Under the pieces are notes generated by a model. The model had not been told where the DNA came from, made no database searches, and was given only the letters and a program-made list of their open reading frames with translations. From NCBI GenBank assembly GCA_029250625.1, contig JAQXEX010000063.1, forward strand, positions 1 to 40,684: a DNA stretch of 40,684 nt. The letters are read 5' to 3'. The position numbers were made by a program, and so were the translations under genes. This document shows, in pieces, positions 25,862 through 35,332 of the stretch; the stretch's first letter is position 1, and each line of letters opens with the position of its first letter. This DNA is from Candidatus Poseidonia sp. (lineage in GTDB: Archaea > Thermoplasmatota > Poseidoniia > Poseidoniales > Poseidoniaceae).

Positions 25862-26176
25862 ATGGGACAGGCAATGGTCGCCATTGTACAAGACGATTGT
25901 ACAGGTTGTGACCTTTGCATTACTCATTGTCCATTTGAGGCGTTATTGCCCCTGAAAATCAATCCAGAAGGACGGAAGCGGCCAAAGCGTCCCGTTGTAG
26001 TAATCGAACAGAATTGCGTTGGTTGCCTCTCTTGCATTGGGTCGTGTCCGACGGACGCTCTCCATGAAATTTCATTACCACCAATTTCCCTTGAGTCGCC
26101 TCTTTTGGACCCCACCAAACCCCCAGAAACAGAACCCTTCAACCGCTGGAAGAAACGTGAGACTCGCTGGGCCTAA
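25862..26176 (+). CDS. Ferredoxin-like protein with two [4Fe-4S] clusters
   Basis: A 104-residue electron carrier with two full CxxCxxCxxxCP motifs: Cys13, 16, 19, 23 and Cys52, 55, 58, 62, each expected to ligate one [4Fe-4S] cluster. The 28-residue spacing with the basic insert GRKRPKRP between them is longer than in clostridial ferredoxins. A 35-residue proline-rich tail ending in WKKRETRWA follows. The partner is unknown; an auxiliary role with an oxidoreductase complex is plausible. ATG 25862 directly follows an A/T-rich CAATAAAT, so the mRNA may have little or no leader; ATG 25874 is an alternative. It diverges from GlyRS and is followed 73 bases later by the Lhr-type helicase. Confidence 0.85.
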   Translation: MGQAMVAIVQDDCTGCDLCITHCPFEALLPLKINPEGRKRPKRPVVVIEQNCVGCLSCIGSCPTDALHEISLPPISLESPLLDPTKPPETEPFNRWKKRETRWA

Positions 26177-26249
26177 TTTTGTGGTTTAATGCGATAGTTC
26201 TTTAACATCCTTGCACACGCTTCGCGACACACAGGTGTGGAAAAATAAA

Positions 26250-29200
26250 ATGGCAGAAATAGTCTACTTGGATTCCCCCATGGAATCCGAACCACTTTAC
26301 GAACAGCTCTGCCCGCCTGTTCGTAATTGGTTTAGGGACAAATTTCCTGATTTTACTGAGCCTCAAAAACTTGCAATTCCTTCAATTATGAACAAGGAAC
26401 ATCTTCTGCTCTGTTCGCCTACGGGCTCGGGTAAAACACTGACTGCATTTCTTTCAATCATTGATAATTTAGTTCGACTTTCCTTGGAACAAAAATTGGA
26501 GAAAAAGGTTCATGCAATTTACATTTCTCCAATCAAGGCTCTTGCAAACGACATCCAAAGAAACCTCATTGGTCCGCTCAAGGAAATTACCGAAAACTAC
26601 CTTCCAGACAGAGCCCAAGAAATTCGCGTGGGTCTGCGTACCGGTGACACTTCCCAATCTGACCGACAAAAAATGCTTCGTAAGCCACCTCATATTCTCA
26701 TTACTACACCCGAAAGTTTGGCCATCGCCATCACGTCGCCACGGTTCCAGCCGATTGTGTCTGAAGTCGAATACATGATCATCGACGAATTGCACTCAAT
26801 GGTCTCAACCAAGCGAGGTGTTCATCTCTCGCTTACCCTTTCCCTGCTCGATACCCTTTTGAAAAACCCAGTTCAAAGAATAGGTATTTCTGCAACAATG
26901 GAGCCCTTGGAAACCGTTGCAGAGTACCTCGTCAGCAGTGATGACCGAGAAGCGAGAGGTCAAATGACGAAGGTATCTATTGCTAAAATTTCAGGTTCAC
27001 GAGAACTTGATCTGGACATTCTCATCACCCATCCTAAGTTCAGCGACTTGCCGGTGATGAAGATTCTGGAGTACAACATTGAAGCCATTGCAGACCTTAT
27101 CAGTGCCCACACTACAACGCTTGTCTTTGCAAACACGAGAAAAATGACTGAAACAATCGTTCAACGCTTACGCCCGTTCTTGGGTGATCTGGTCGCCGGA
27201 CATCACGGTTCTATGGACAAGAACATACGATTGGATGTTGAGCGTAAACTCAAATTGGGCCATCTGCGAGCAGTAGTAACCTCTTCATCTCTCGAGATGG
27301 GTATTGACATTGGTTCAGTTGACTTGGTGTTGCAAGTTGGTAGTCCTGGAGATATCGCAACTGCACTCCAACGCATTGGACGGGCAGGTCACCATGTGGG
27401 TGGCATTCCACGTGCACGTTTTCTACCATCAAGTGTTGACGATTTGATTGAACTTGCAGCCCTTCAAGCGGCCATTCAAACGGGAGATATGGACCGCCTA
27501 GATTTCCCACAAAATTGTCTTGACGTCGTAGCCCAATTTATGATCGGTCTTGTCATCATCAACCAACTAGATATTGACGAGGCTTACGAGATCATCGTGA
27601 ATTCTTGGTCCTATCGAAATTTCGAATATGACGATTTCATTGAAGTTCTTGACATGCTTGAGGAAGAACGGCGAGTTTGGGTTGACTGGGAAGAAAATAT
27701 CTACGGAAAGCGTGGATATTCCCGAATGATTTACTACACCAACATCGGGACGATTGCACCTGATAACTCCTATCTTGTGTTCAATGCAGAAGGGTCGATT
27801 CTTGGACAATTGTCAGGTTCCTTCGTTTCAAACCTCCGAGGAGGCGACGTCATTCTCCTCGGCGGTTCAACCTATAGAGTGACCAACATACAAGGCACAC
27901 GTGTCAATGTCACTTCAGTAACTGGCCATCGGCCAACCATTCCTTCATGGTCTGGAGAGGCACGTTCCCGAAGTCGTGAATTGTCCAAAGCCCTCCTTGA
28001 CCTCATCGGTCATTGCATCGTTGCACTCCGTCGGGAACAAGACCCGCGCATCCTGTTGCGCGACGCATACGGGCTTTCCAAGGAAGTCGCCAGCGCCATT
28101 GCGCGCCATTTGGAAGAGCATTCAATCGATTCCTTCCAGGTGCCTGACCCAGACCGAATTCTCGTGGAACAGGTCATTACTGGCGCCCACCCTACTTACA
28201 TGATCACAACGTGCCGTGGCCGAGGGTTCAACACAGCACTTGGATATTTCATGGCAGGATTGGCTGAAGCGAACAACATCTCTGTCATTGAGATGTCCTT
28301 TGACGAAAACGGATTGTTGTTGCGCACTTCCCAAGAGGTTGACCCTGGAGAGATGTATACGGCATTTCGAAATAACAACCACATTGAAGTGATTGAACGG
28401 TACATCATCAACACTCAAATCTTCGCAAAGAGGTTTAGAGAAGTTTCTGGCCGTTCGCTGATTATTCCAAAGCGAATGGGTGCAGAGGAAATCAGCCCAC
28501 AGCAGTTCCAGCAGCGAGCTGAGGCTCTCCTGAACAAGCATCGGACGATTGACGCCAGTTTGTTGATGCGTGAAGCAAAGAACGAAATCATGTTTGGTGA
28601 TATTGACATGATCGGCCTTGAGACATTTTTGGAAGCCTGCATGAGCGGGGATGCACGGATTGTCCACACCAAGGTTGTCGTTCCCTCCCGACTGGGCATG
28701 TCCCTCTTCATGTCCGCCTTTGAGGACTTGATGTCGATGAAAACTCGGGCGTTCTTGGTCAAAGATATCGACCCTGCGATCCTCCAACGATTGCTTGGAA
28801 CACGCTCATTGGCTACGGAGTTGACAGCAGAGCAACTGACCGATTTCTATGCAAATAAAGCTCCGATTCCAACAAATTCAAAGGAATTGTTCCGCCTTAT
28901 GAGTCACGGCGGTGGCTTGGACCGGGAATTCCAAAACCCACTGTACAAGGAAAAACTTGCTAACATCCCCATTCCAACCATTGCTGGGTGGGTTGAAGAA
29001 CTGATTCAATCCGGTGACATCACCAAGGTTGACGGAACCGGGCAAGAAGAACTCGACGGCAAATGGTTCTCCCCATACATGGCTGAGATTCACGGTACTC
29101 TCGGTTGCCTTGCAGTGAATGGAGGTAAAGAGGTTGAGGACCTTCGGGAACTTCACACTCGTGGAATTACATACAACATTGCAACCGCATTTGATGGGAC

Positions 29201-31532
29201 CACGCCCAAGGTTTGGGAGGAACAAATTCTCAGTGACCCTCAGGAAGCAATGCGAGTCAAAATCATTGAAATGTTGGGTTCCGAAGGTCCGAAGACCTCC
29301 GATGAACTTGACCTTCGTCTTCCCTTCCCTCTTGCGCTCATTGAACGGGTGTTGCACAACTTAGAAACACGCAACGTGATTTCAGTTGGGTTCTTCCGCC
29401 AAACCGACGATGCAGAATACATCCTCAAAGTGGATGAGCACCGTTTAACCGGTGGTAAGGAAGAAGTTGTGGAATACCGATGGATCCAAAACATGGTGTT
29501 AGAGAAGTCATTCAAACAATACGATGATGGATTCTCTGCATTCAATGAGCATGTCTTGTTCCAGAAACAACAAGAACTCCTCTACCGAATCAATGAATTC
29601 AAATTCAGTGATTGGAAGGACGTTCAGCTGGATTCCGATGTCATCATGGGACGATTGCTCCACAATCGCATAGGCTACACCACCAAACGCAACATTGGTG
29701 TCCTCCTTGGTCTCAAGCCTGAGCCGTGGATTGGTCCAATGGAAGATGAAATCCTAAGTAAAATCCCACCAGGTGAAAACGTCACTCGTCAGGAAATCAT
29801 GGCCAATTATCCTAAAGGTGATGAACACAAAGCCTTGCAGCGTGATCTCAAGAATGCCCTTTCCAATTTGGAACGCCAAATGTTGGTGGTTAAGCAGTTT
29901 GAAGATGTCACGGGTAGAAGGCGCCGTCTCTCATTGTTTCACCGAGTACACGGCGTCTACGAACCGTTGAGTTTTGAAGATGCATTGGAAGAAATCATAC
30001 GACGTATGGGTCCAGTCAAAGCAAACACACTGCGGTTCTATGTCTCACGCAGTTACGAAGACCTCACCATCGCCTTGATGAATCTTGAGAAAGAAGGACG
30101 AATCTCCCGAGTCGTCGCTTTGGTTCCGGAACCCGAATCCTTCTTCTGTGCGCCTAACGAGGTTGAATTGCTACTCCGCCCCCGTAGAGAGGACCGTACG
30201 GTGCGAATCTTGACTCAGTCTGACCCCTATGTCTCTCGGTTCATCTGGGAAGTCCGAAGTGTGTTGGACCGTGGATGGTACCTTCCAATCTTCAAAGGCG
30301 TTGACCCTATCGGTAAGGTACTCATGTTCAAGGTTAACGATTATCTCGAAATAAAGGACCTCCATGTGCCCACTGCCTACTTGGATGAATTCTGCCAGGC
30401 GTTCGAGATTCTCCTTGATAATCACGCGGCGCAGTTGGTGGATGTTGCTGTATTGTCAAACTTCAACAGCGAACCCATCACGGCCCTTGATGAAACGACT
30501 CGGAGCGCCTTGGAGTCCATTGGCTTCAAAGCCACCGGTGAGCGCATGATTCGGGGTGCGATCGTTGACCCCCAGCCAAGAGAAATCGCCGAACGTGCCT
30601 TGTTCCACAAGCACCATCTGCATCAGGCAACTCGTCATGAAAATGAAATCCAAGCCCTCAAGAAAGTCACTGAAATCCGAGACGACTTTGCCCTCCGGGG
30701 TCGGTGTGAATTGTACCGTGTCAACCTCAAGAGCATGGCCAGCGCTCATCGACTCCATCAAGGAATCAATCTCCGTGGGCATCAAGTCTGGGCATCTTAC
30801 GAACACTTCCAAGACATCTTGGCCATTCGCAACGAGCCGGCAGATGATGAGTTATGGGACATCGTTGAATTCTTCAGCACCAATTCTGACCCGAATTTGT
30901 TCAAAGAACGCCACGCACTCAGCCAAGCTGAATTTAGAAAGTTGGTTCAACCTCTCATCCGAAGCGGGCACATCGTTCAAGATTTCCGTGGAGGTTTTCG
31001 AACCGTTCAACTTCGGCCCAACGTTGACCGCGTTGAGTTGCGTCGGGAACACATTCGCAAACTCGTTGAACAATACCCGGTCATAACGTTGCGGCAACTC
31101 ACCCAACTCGCCGGTACATCGTTTAAGCCAGAGGAATTGAAAGCAGTCTTAAACGTCTTTGAAGAAGACGAGACACTGATCAAAGGGTTCCTCGTAGAAG
31201 ATTTCCACCAAGTCTGTTGGGGACGAAAAGAATTGTTGGAAGAGGCCCGGTCAATTCCTTCCATACGAGACTTTGTCCTCCCACCTTCCGACCCAATTGC
31301 ACCGTACTTCGCTGATATCATGAAAGAACGATTTGGCTTTGGATCTGCATATTTGGTGTTCCGAAATGCTGAGCCTGTGGCTGCTTTTAAGGCAAATACA
31401 CGCAACAAAATTATTGATGTCAAAGACTACGAGGGTTCAGAAAAAGCGTGGCGCATCGTCAAGGAATTCGCTTGGGAGCATCAAATGCCGCTGCAGACCG
31501 ATTTGAGAATTGGTGGTAAGAAATTGCAATGA
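26250..31532 (+). CDS. lhr: Very large Lhr-type ATP-dependent helicase
   Basis: A 1760-residue superfamily 2 helicase. Motifs of the Lhr core are all visible: Walker A SPTGSGKT (56-63), motif II DELH (179-182), motif III SATM (214-217), VFANTRKMTE, and TSSSLEMGIDIG with QRIGRAGHH (motifs V-VI, ending near 382). The core, with its winged-helix and Lhr-specific domains, should end near residue 850. About 900 further residues follow, with several winged-helix-like stretches and a region near the end (LYRVNLKSMASAHRLHQGIN) like the AlkZ-related C-terminal half of bacterial long Lhr. Most archaeal Lhr proteins are 850-950 residues and the E. coli long form is 1538. AGGTGTGG supports ATG 26250; a TTG at 26211 is the alternative. 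Lhr acts in DNA repair and replication-coupled unwinding. Confidence 0.93.
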   Translation: MAEIVYLDSPMESEPLYEQLCPPVRNWFRDKFPDFTEPQKLAIPSIMNKEHLLLCSPTGSGKTLTAFLSIIDNLVRLSLEQKLEKKVHAIYISPIKALANDIQRNLIGPLKEITENYLPDRAQEIRVGLRTGDTSQSDRQKMLRKPPHILITTPESLAIAITSPRFQPIVSEVEYMIIDELHSMVSTKRGVHLSLTLSLLDTLLKNPVQRIGISATMEPLETVAEYLVSSDDREARGQMTKVSIAKISGSRELDLDILITHPKFSDLPVMKILEYNIEAIADLISAHTTTLVFANTRKMTETIVQRLRPFLGDLVAGHHGSMDKNIRLDVERKLKLGHLRAVVTSSSLEMGIDIGSVDLVLQVGSPGDIATALQRIGRAGHHVGGIPRARFLPSSVDDLIELAALQAAIQTGDMDRLDFPQNCLDVVAQFMIGLVIINQLDIDEAYEIIVNSWSYRNFEYDDFIEVLDMLEEERRVWVDWEENIYGKRGYSRMIYYTNIGTIAPDNSYLVFNAEGSILGQLSGSFVSNLRGGDVILLGGSTYRVTNIQGTRVNVTSVTGHRPTIPSWSGEARSRSRELSKALLDLIGHCIVALRREQDPRILLRDAYGLSKEVASAIARHLEEHSIDSFQVPDPDRILVEQVITGAHPTYMITTCRGRGFNTALGYFMAGLAEANNISVIEMSFDENGLLLRTSQEVDPGEMYTAFRNNNHIEVIERYIINTQIFAKRFREVSGRSLIIPKRMGAEEISPQQFQQRAEALLNKHRTIDASLLMREAKNEIMFGDIDMIGLETFLEACMSGDARIVHTKVVVPSRLGMSLFMSAFEDLMSMKTRAFLVKDIDPAILQRLLGTRSLATELTAEQLTDFYANKAPIPTNSKELFRLMSHGGGLDREFQNPLYKEKLANIPIPTIAGWVEELIQSGDITKVDGTGQEELDGKWFSPYMAEIHGTLGCLAVNGGKEVEDLRELHTRGITYNIATAFDGTTPKVWEEQILSDPQEAMRVKIIEMLGSEGPKTSDELDLRLPFPLALIERVLHNLETRNVISVGFFRQTDDAEYILKVDEHRLTGGKEEVVEYRWIQNMVLEKSFKQYDDGFSAFNEHVLFQKQQELLYRINEFKFSDWKDVQLDSDVIMGRLLHNRIGYTTKRNIGVLLGLKPEPWIGPMEDEILSKIPPGENVTRQEIMANYPKGDEHKALQRDLKNALSNLERQMLVVKQFEDVTGRRRRLSLFHRVHGVYEPLSFEDALEEIIRRMGPVKANTLRFYVSRSYEDLTIALMNLEKEGRISRVVALVPEPESFFCAPNEVELLLRPRREDRTVRILTQSDPYVSRFIWEVRSVLDRGWYLPIFKGVDPIGKVLMFKVNDYLEIKDLHVPTAYLDEFCQAFEILLDNHAAQLVDVAVLSNFNSEPITALDETTRSALESIGFKATGERMIRGAIVDPQPREIAERALFHKHHLHQATRHENEIQALKKVTEIRDDFALRGRCELYRVNLKSMASAHRLHQGINLRGHQVWASYEHFQDILAIRNEPADDELWDIVEFFSTNSDPNLFKERHALSQAEFRKLVQPLIRSGHIVQDFRGGFRTVQLRPNVDRVELRREHIRKLVEQYPVITLRQLTQLAGTSFKPEELKAVLNVFEEDETLIKGFLVEDFHQVCWGRKELLEEARSIPSIRDFVLPPSDPIAPYFADIMKERFGFGSAYLVFRNAEPVAAFKANTRNKIIDVKDYEGSEKAWRIVKEFAWEHQMPLQTDLRIGGKKLQ

Positions 31533-31718
31533 AATTTGAACGTCGATGTGGCATACAACCCCTAGATTTACATGCCGTTTCGGAAATGTAATCTCTCAAT
31601 TAACAAAATCTTACCTCGGCTGAGTGTCTCTTTTAGCACGGTAAATACTCATTGTGTAACCTTTCTGTCAAAACAACATACCAATTTTTTGATAAGGGAA
31701 GAAGGTGTGAGTATAAAC
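31533..31718. promoter_or_regulatory. Leader and probable promoter region before the surface-protein gene
   Basis: These 186 bases separate the helicase stop from the signal peptide of the surface protein and are A/T-rich. They hold an inverted repeat at 31565-31593, a T-run at about 31684-31690 and GGTGTGA at 31704-31710, eight bases before the ATG at 31719. The open frame continues upstream through this stretch but encodes no conserved-looking sequence. A promoter is expected here; no convincing TATA box could be fixed by eye. Confidence 0.4.
31565..31593. repeat. Inverted repeat downstream of lhr
   Basis: GATTTACAT (31565-31573) pairs with ATGTAATC (31586-31593) with one bulged T, and CCG (31575-31577) with CGG (31581-31583) inside it, around a TTT loop. 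It begins 33 bases after the helicase stop. It may end the helicase transcript or serve as a dyad site for the surface-protein promoter. Confidence 0.45.
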
Positions 31719-34700
31719 ATGAAGAAATCCTTTGCGCTCGTTGTCCTGTTTCTGGTCAGCCTTGCGACTCCTATGGTTGGAACCTCTCAATCAGAAACGA
31801 CTGATTCAATCGAAGTATTAACCACGGTTGTGAATCCTGCAAACAACAACACGTATCACCTCCTTTCTGCGGCATCCTGGGAAGATTCTGCTTCCTATGC
31901 TCTTTCCTTGGGGGGCTTCCTCACGACGGTTGATGATGAGGCAGAAAACACATGGCTGTTCGATACCTTCGCCTCTTGGGACAACCAATCTCGACATTTG
32001 TGGACAGGATTGTCCGATTCCAACGCTGAAGGGAATTACCGATGGCACGATGGCACACCGTTCCTGTACCGTGATTGGGGTGACGCCCAACCATCGGCCG
32101 GTGGCGATGAAGACTACGTTCACATCGCAAGTACGAACATGGGGAACATCATGCCAGGAACATGGAATGATTTGGAGAACGATCCCCAATACTTCCCAGT
32201 GTACGGGGTTGTAGAACTCGGCCCAGGAGCGGATTACTCCCTACGATTCAACGGAGACGGCGACCATGTTGTCGTTGACCACGATTCCGGAATGGATGTT
32301 TCAAATTCCACACGTCTTTCTCTTGAAGCATGGATTTACCCTTACGATGACGAAGGACTGCAATTCATTATGATGAAGGGAGATTACGGTTGGGGGCTTT
32401 ACCTCAACGGTGATTCTCTGGCCTATTCCTCGCAATACAGCCTCTCTCAGCACCCTGTTTCGAATCAATCCATTGAAGTCAACGAATGGACACATGTTCG
32501 CGTTGACATTGAACTTGATGTAGGTGGAGAGTTTTTCGTTAACGATGAGTCAGCAGGACTGATTGATTCTGAAAATGCCAAGATACCCATCGGGGATTTC
32601 GGCTCAAATGATTGTTTTACCTCCGGTGAAGATTGTGATGAATTTTACATTGGCCGAATGGGTGCAGGATGCGACTGCAACTATTTCGGAGGAATGATGG
32701 ACAATATCTCGATATCAACCGGTGTGAACGGCTCAAACGACTCGGCCATCCAGTCGGAATGGACCTTCCCCGAAGGCGAAGGCAATCAAACAGCAGATGC
32801 CGTGACTTCAACTCGACAAGGCAGTATTGTCGGTGCGGACTGGGTCATGCCTGACGGAAGCATCGTAGCACAGGCGGTTGAACTCTTCATTGGAGATGAA
32901 TATGTAATTGATGAAGCAAATGCAGGAGATACCCTTCTATTCTTCACGGAAGTAGAGGCATACACCCGTTCATTAACTTGGTTTTCTTCAACGTTCAAAT
33001 TTGACTATTATTTCGATGACCTTGTGAACTACGAGGTTTACGTTGGATTTGGCTCAATTCCTAATGAATGGAACAACGATGGTTCGTTCACATCCGACTT
33101 TGGTTGGGGGTATGAAGAATGGTCCTGGCCAACCGAAGGAGTGGTTTGGTTCGTTCTCATTCCCGATGATGAACTTGAAGACTTAGCCATTTCGCTGGAA
33201 GCTGTTGTGGCCGATCCACCACCAACGCTTGACGACATGACTGAACTCAAACAAAGCATCGCAGTGACCAATCAAGAAATCAGCACATCTGGTAATTTTG
33301 ATGAAATCGGTATGAATTATTACTACATCAACGTCACAGAACCACTAGCAGATTTGCGTGTTCGAACCTACGGTGGACGCGGCGATGTGGACTTGGGGAT
33401 GTCGTATTACAGCCCACCTGAACCTGACTATTGGTGGGGATGGGAGGAATCCTTTGACATAGAATTGATGGAAGACAGCGATTCTACCGAAGTGAAGGAA
33501 ACATGGTCAATGGAACCTGGAAACGATGAAGAAGTCCACCTCTTTGATGTTGAACCTGGATTGTATTACATTACGGCATATACCACACGCAATGCCAGAG
33601 GATTTACCATCGTAGCCGACTTTGTTTATCCACCTGAGAACGTCGACCCTGCTGATGCAATTACCTTGACACCCGGTGTCGAGTATGGTTTGCTCAGCGG
33701 ATATGACGGTCTATCGCAATATTTCAAAGTGGATGTACCTCAAGGAACTGAGCGGCTCATTGTGGATTTGTCCGACGGTGAGGGTGAAGCAAGCCTCTAC
33801 ATGCGTCTTGACCAGGCTCCGACGTCGTCAACCTATGATTACCACTCAACCAACGAAGGAGCAGGTGACAGAATTGCATTCAACGACCCTACGCCTGGGA
33901 CCTGGTACATTCTTCTCAATTCCGAATCAGCATTTACCGGTGTCAACATCCTTGCGGATTTCGCTGAACGCTATGTTTGGGATTACGATGGCACACCCAT
34001 ACAACTCTACAATGACGAGCCTCTGGAAGGAATCAGTATTCCAAAAGGTGAATCGATTGAACTGTATGCCGTTCTAGAAGAGCCTGGGAACATATTCGTC
34101 ATCGAATCGTTCGGTGGTAGTGGGGACATTCAAATCATCATTGATGGTGTTCAATATGAACTCATTTTTGGTGGTGGGGGCGGTCGTCCTGGTGATTTTG
34201 AACTGGAGACCGAAACAGATGATGTCACCATCAAGAGCGGTAAATCAGGGACAAATCATATGGTTACGCTTGATTTCCCTATGAACGGAATAATGGAAGT
34301 TGAAGTGATTGGAGTCAGTAATGCTGAAGAAGTCTCACTGGTTGCTTACTGGGACGAATCTGATTTCCCAATTGACCCTGTAGATCCTGTGGAACCCTCA
34401 CAACCCACTGAAGCCACATCTTGTGTTGACCGTGCGAAAGAAGACTTTGCATCTTCAGATACGGACGATTCAGGCGTTCTTGAACCCGATGAAATCGGCA
34501 TGGGCGATGGCGATATGATCACATCAGCTGGACCCCGAATCCTCATGATGTTTGATTTGAATGATGACGGCGTCATTGAATACAGAGAACACCTCCAAGT
34601 GATGTGCTCGTGTGATAATGAAATTTCGACAGTATACAGCGAACTCTCACCATACGGTGGAAAGGTGTCAATAGAGGTTCTTGAAAAACATGAGGCGCAA

Positions 34701-35330
34701 AATGAATATGACTTTGAATCCGTTGATGCCAATGAGGATGGCTTCATCAACGCAGAAGAATTAGAAATTCTCATGGTACTGTGTGAGACGACTTTCTCTC
34801 CGTTTGATACGGATGGAGACGGGGTTCCTGATGACGATGATGCGTTCCCTGAGGACCCGGACGAATCGGTTGACACGGATGGAGACGGCGTTGGAGATAA
34901 TGCTGACCTTGCACCAAGTGTAGCCAACGATTTGATTTATTCATCTGCAGCCTTGGTGTTCATCATCCTTGCTGGGTTGCTTTTTGCTTTCATGAGAACG
35001 AACCGTGATCCATCCGATGTCAAGGATTGGGGCGATGAACAACGCATGGATGCTGCAATATTTGACATGAATCAAGATGAAGGTACCTCCTTCATCGACC
35101 CTGCAGTCGAATCTCTTGAATCAATACCACCGCTTGACTTGCCCGCTATGACTGAATCACTTGAACTCCCCTCTTCACTGGACCTTCCAGCAAATCCTTC
35201 GGCTGATGCACCCGATGCGACGCTCATGGGCATGGTTCTTGACGGACAGGAAACGATTGAGTTTCCATCCGGAAGTGGCGTCCTTTGGATTCGTGATGAA
35301 CCCGAGCACGCATGGGAACAAAAGTTGTGA
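31719..35330 (+). CDS. Large surface protein: C-type lectin, LamG-like, PPC-like, EF-hand/TSP3 repeats, membrane anchor
   Basis: A 1203-residue exported protein. The signal peptide is MKKSFALVVLFLVSLATPMVG. A C-type-lectin-like domain follows (about 40-165; SWEDSASYALSLGGFLTTVDDEAE, WTGLSD, then WNDLENDP with the WND motif), then a concanavalin/LamG-like domain (about 170-370), several beta-rich repeats resembling pre-peptidase C-terminal domains (about 520-890), EF-hand-like Ca-binding loops (from Asp914; DANEDGFINAEE) and thrombospondin type 3 repeats (DTDGDGVPDDDDAFPEDPDE). A transmembrane helix at about 1074-1096 leaves a 107-residue acidic cytosolic tail. It probably binds glycans or particles at the cell surface. 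It has no PGF-CTERM sorting signal. GGTGTGA supports the ATG. Confidence 0.88.
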   Translation: MKKSFALVVLFLVSLATPMVGTSQSETTDSIEVLTTVVNPANNNTYHLLSAASWEDSASYALSLGGFLTTVDDEAENTWLFDTFASWDNQSRHLWTGLSDSNAEGNYRWHDGTPFLYRDWGDAQPSAGGDEDYVHIASTNMGNIMPGTWNDLENDPQYFPVYGVVELGPGADYSLRFNGDGDHVVVDHDSGMDVSNSTRLSLEAWIYPYDDEGLQFIMMKGDYGWGLYLNGDSLAYSSQYSLSQHPVSNQSIEVNEWTHVRVDIELDVGGEFFVNDESAGLIDSENAKIPIGDFGSNDCFTSGEDCDEFYIGRMGAGCDCNYFGGMMDNISISTGVNGSNDSAIQSEWTFPEGEGNQTADAVTSTRQGSIVGADWVMPDGSIVAQAVELFIGDEYVIDEANAGDTLLFFTEVEAYTRSLTWFSSTFKFDYYFDDLVNYEVYVGFGSIPNEWNNDGSFTSDFGWGYEEWSWPTEGVVWFVLIPDDELEDLAISLEAVVADPPPTLDDMTELKQSIAVTNQEISTSGNFDEIGMNYYYINVTEPLADLRVRTYGGRGDVDLGMSYYSPPEPDYWWGWEESFDIELMEDSDSTEVKETWSMEPGNDEEVHLFDVEPGLYYITAYTTRNARGFTIVADFVYPPENVDPADAITLTPGVEYGLLSGYDGLSQYFKVDVPQGTERLIVDLSDGEGEASLYMRLDQAPTSSTYDYHSTNEGAGDRIAFNDPTPGTWYILLNSESAFTGVNILADFAERYVWDYDGTPIQLYNDEPLEGISIPKGESIELYAVLEEPGNIFVIESFGGSGDIQIIIDGVQYELIFGGGGGRPGDFELETETDDVTIKSGKSGTNHMVTLDFPMNGIMEVEVIGVSNAEEVSLVAYWDESDFPIDPVDPVEPSQPTEATSCVDRAKEDFASSDTDDSGVLEPDEIGMGDGDMITSAGPRILMMFDLNDDGVIEYREHLQVMCSCDNEISTVYSELSPYGGKVSIEVLEKHEAQNEYDFESVDANEDGFINAEELEILMVLCETTFSPFDTDGDGVPDDDDAFPEDPDESVDTDGDGVGDNADLAPSVANDLIYSSAALVFIILAGLLFAFMRTNRDPSDVKDWGDEQRMDAAIFDMNQDEGTSFIDPAVESLESIPPLDLPAMTESLELPSSLDLPANPSADAPDATLMGMVLDGQETIEFPSGSGVLWIRDEPEHAWEQKL

Positions 35331-35332
35331 TC

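Noticed and set aside
34346-34927. A 193-codon Ser/Pro-rich minus-strand frame
   Set aside because: It mirrors the Asp/Glu-rich EF-hand and TSP3 repeats of the surface protein; Ser-rich complements are expected there.
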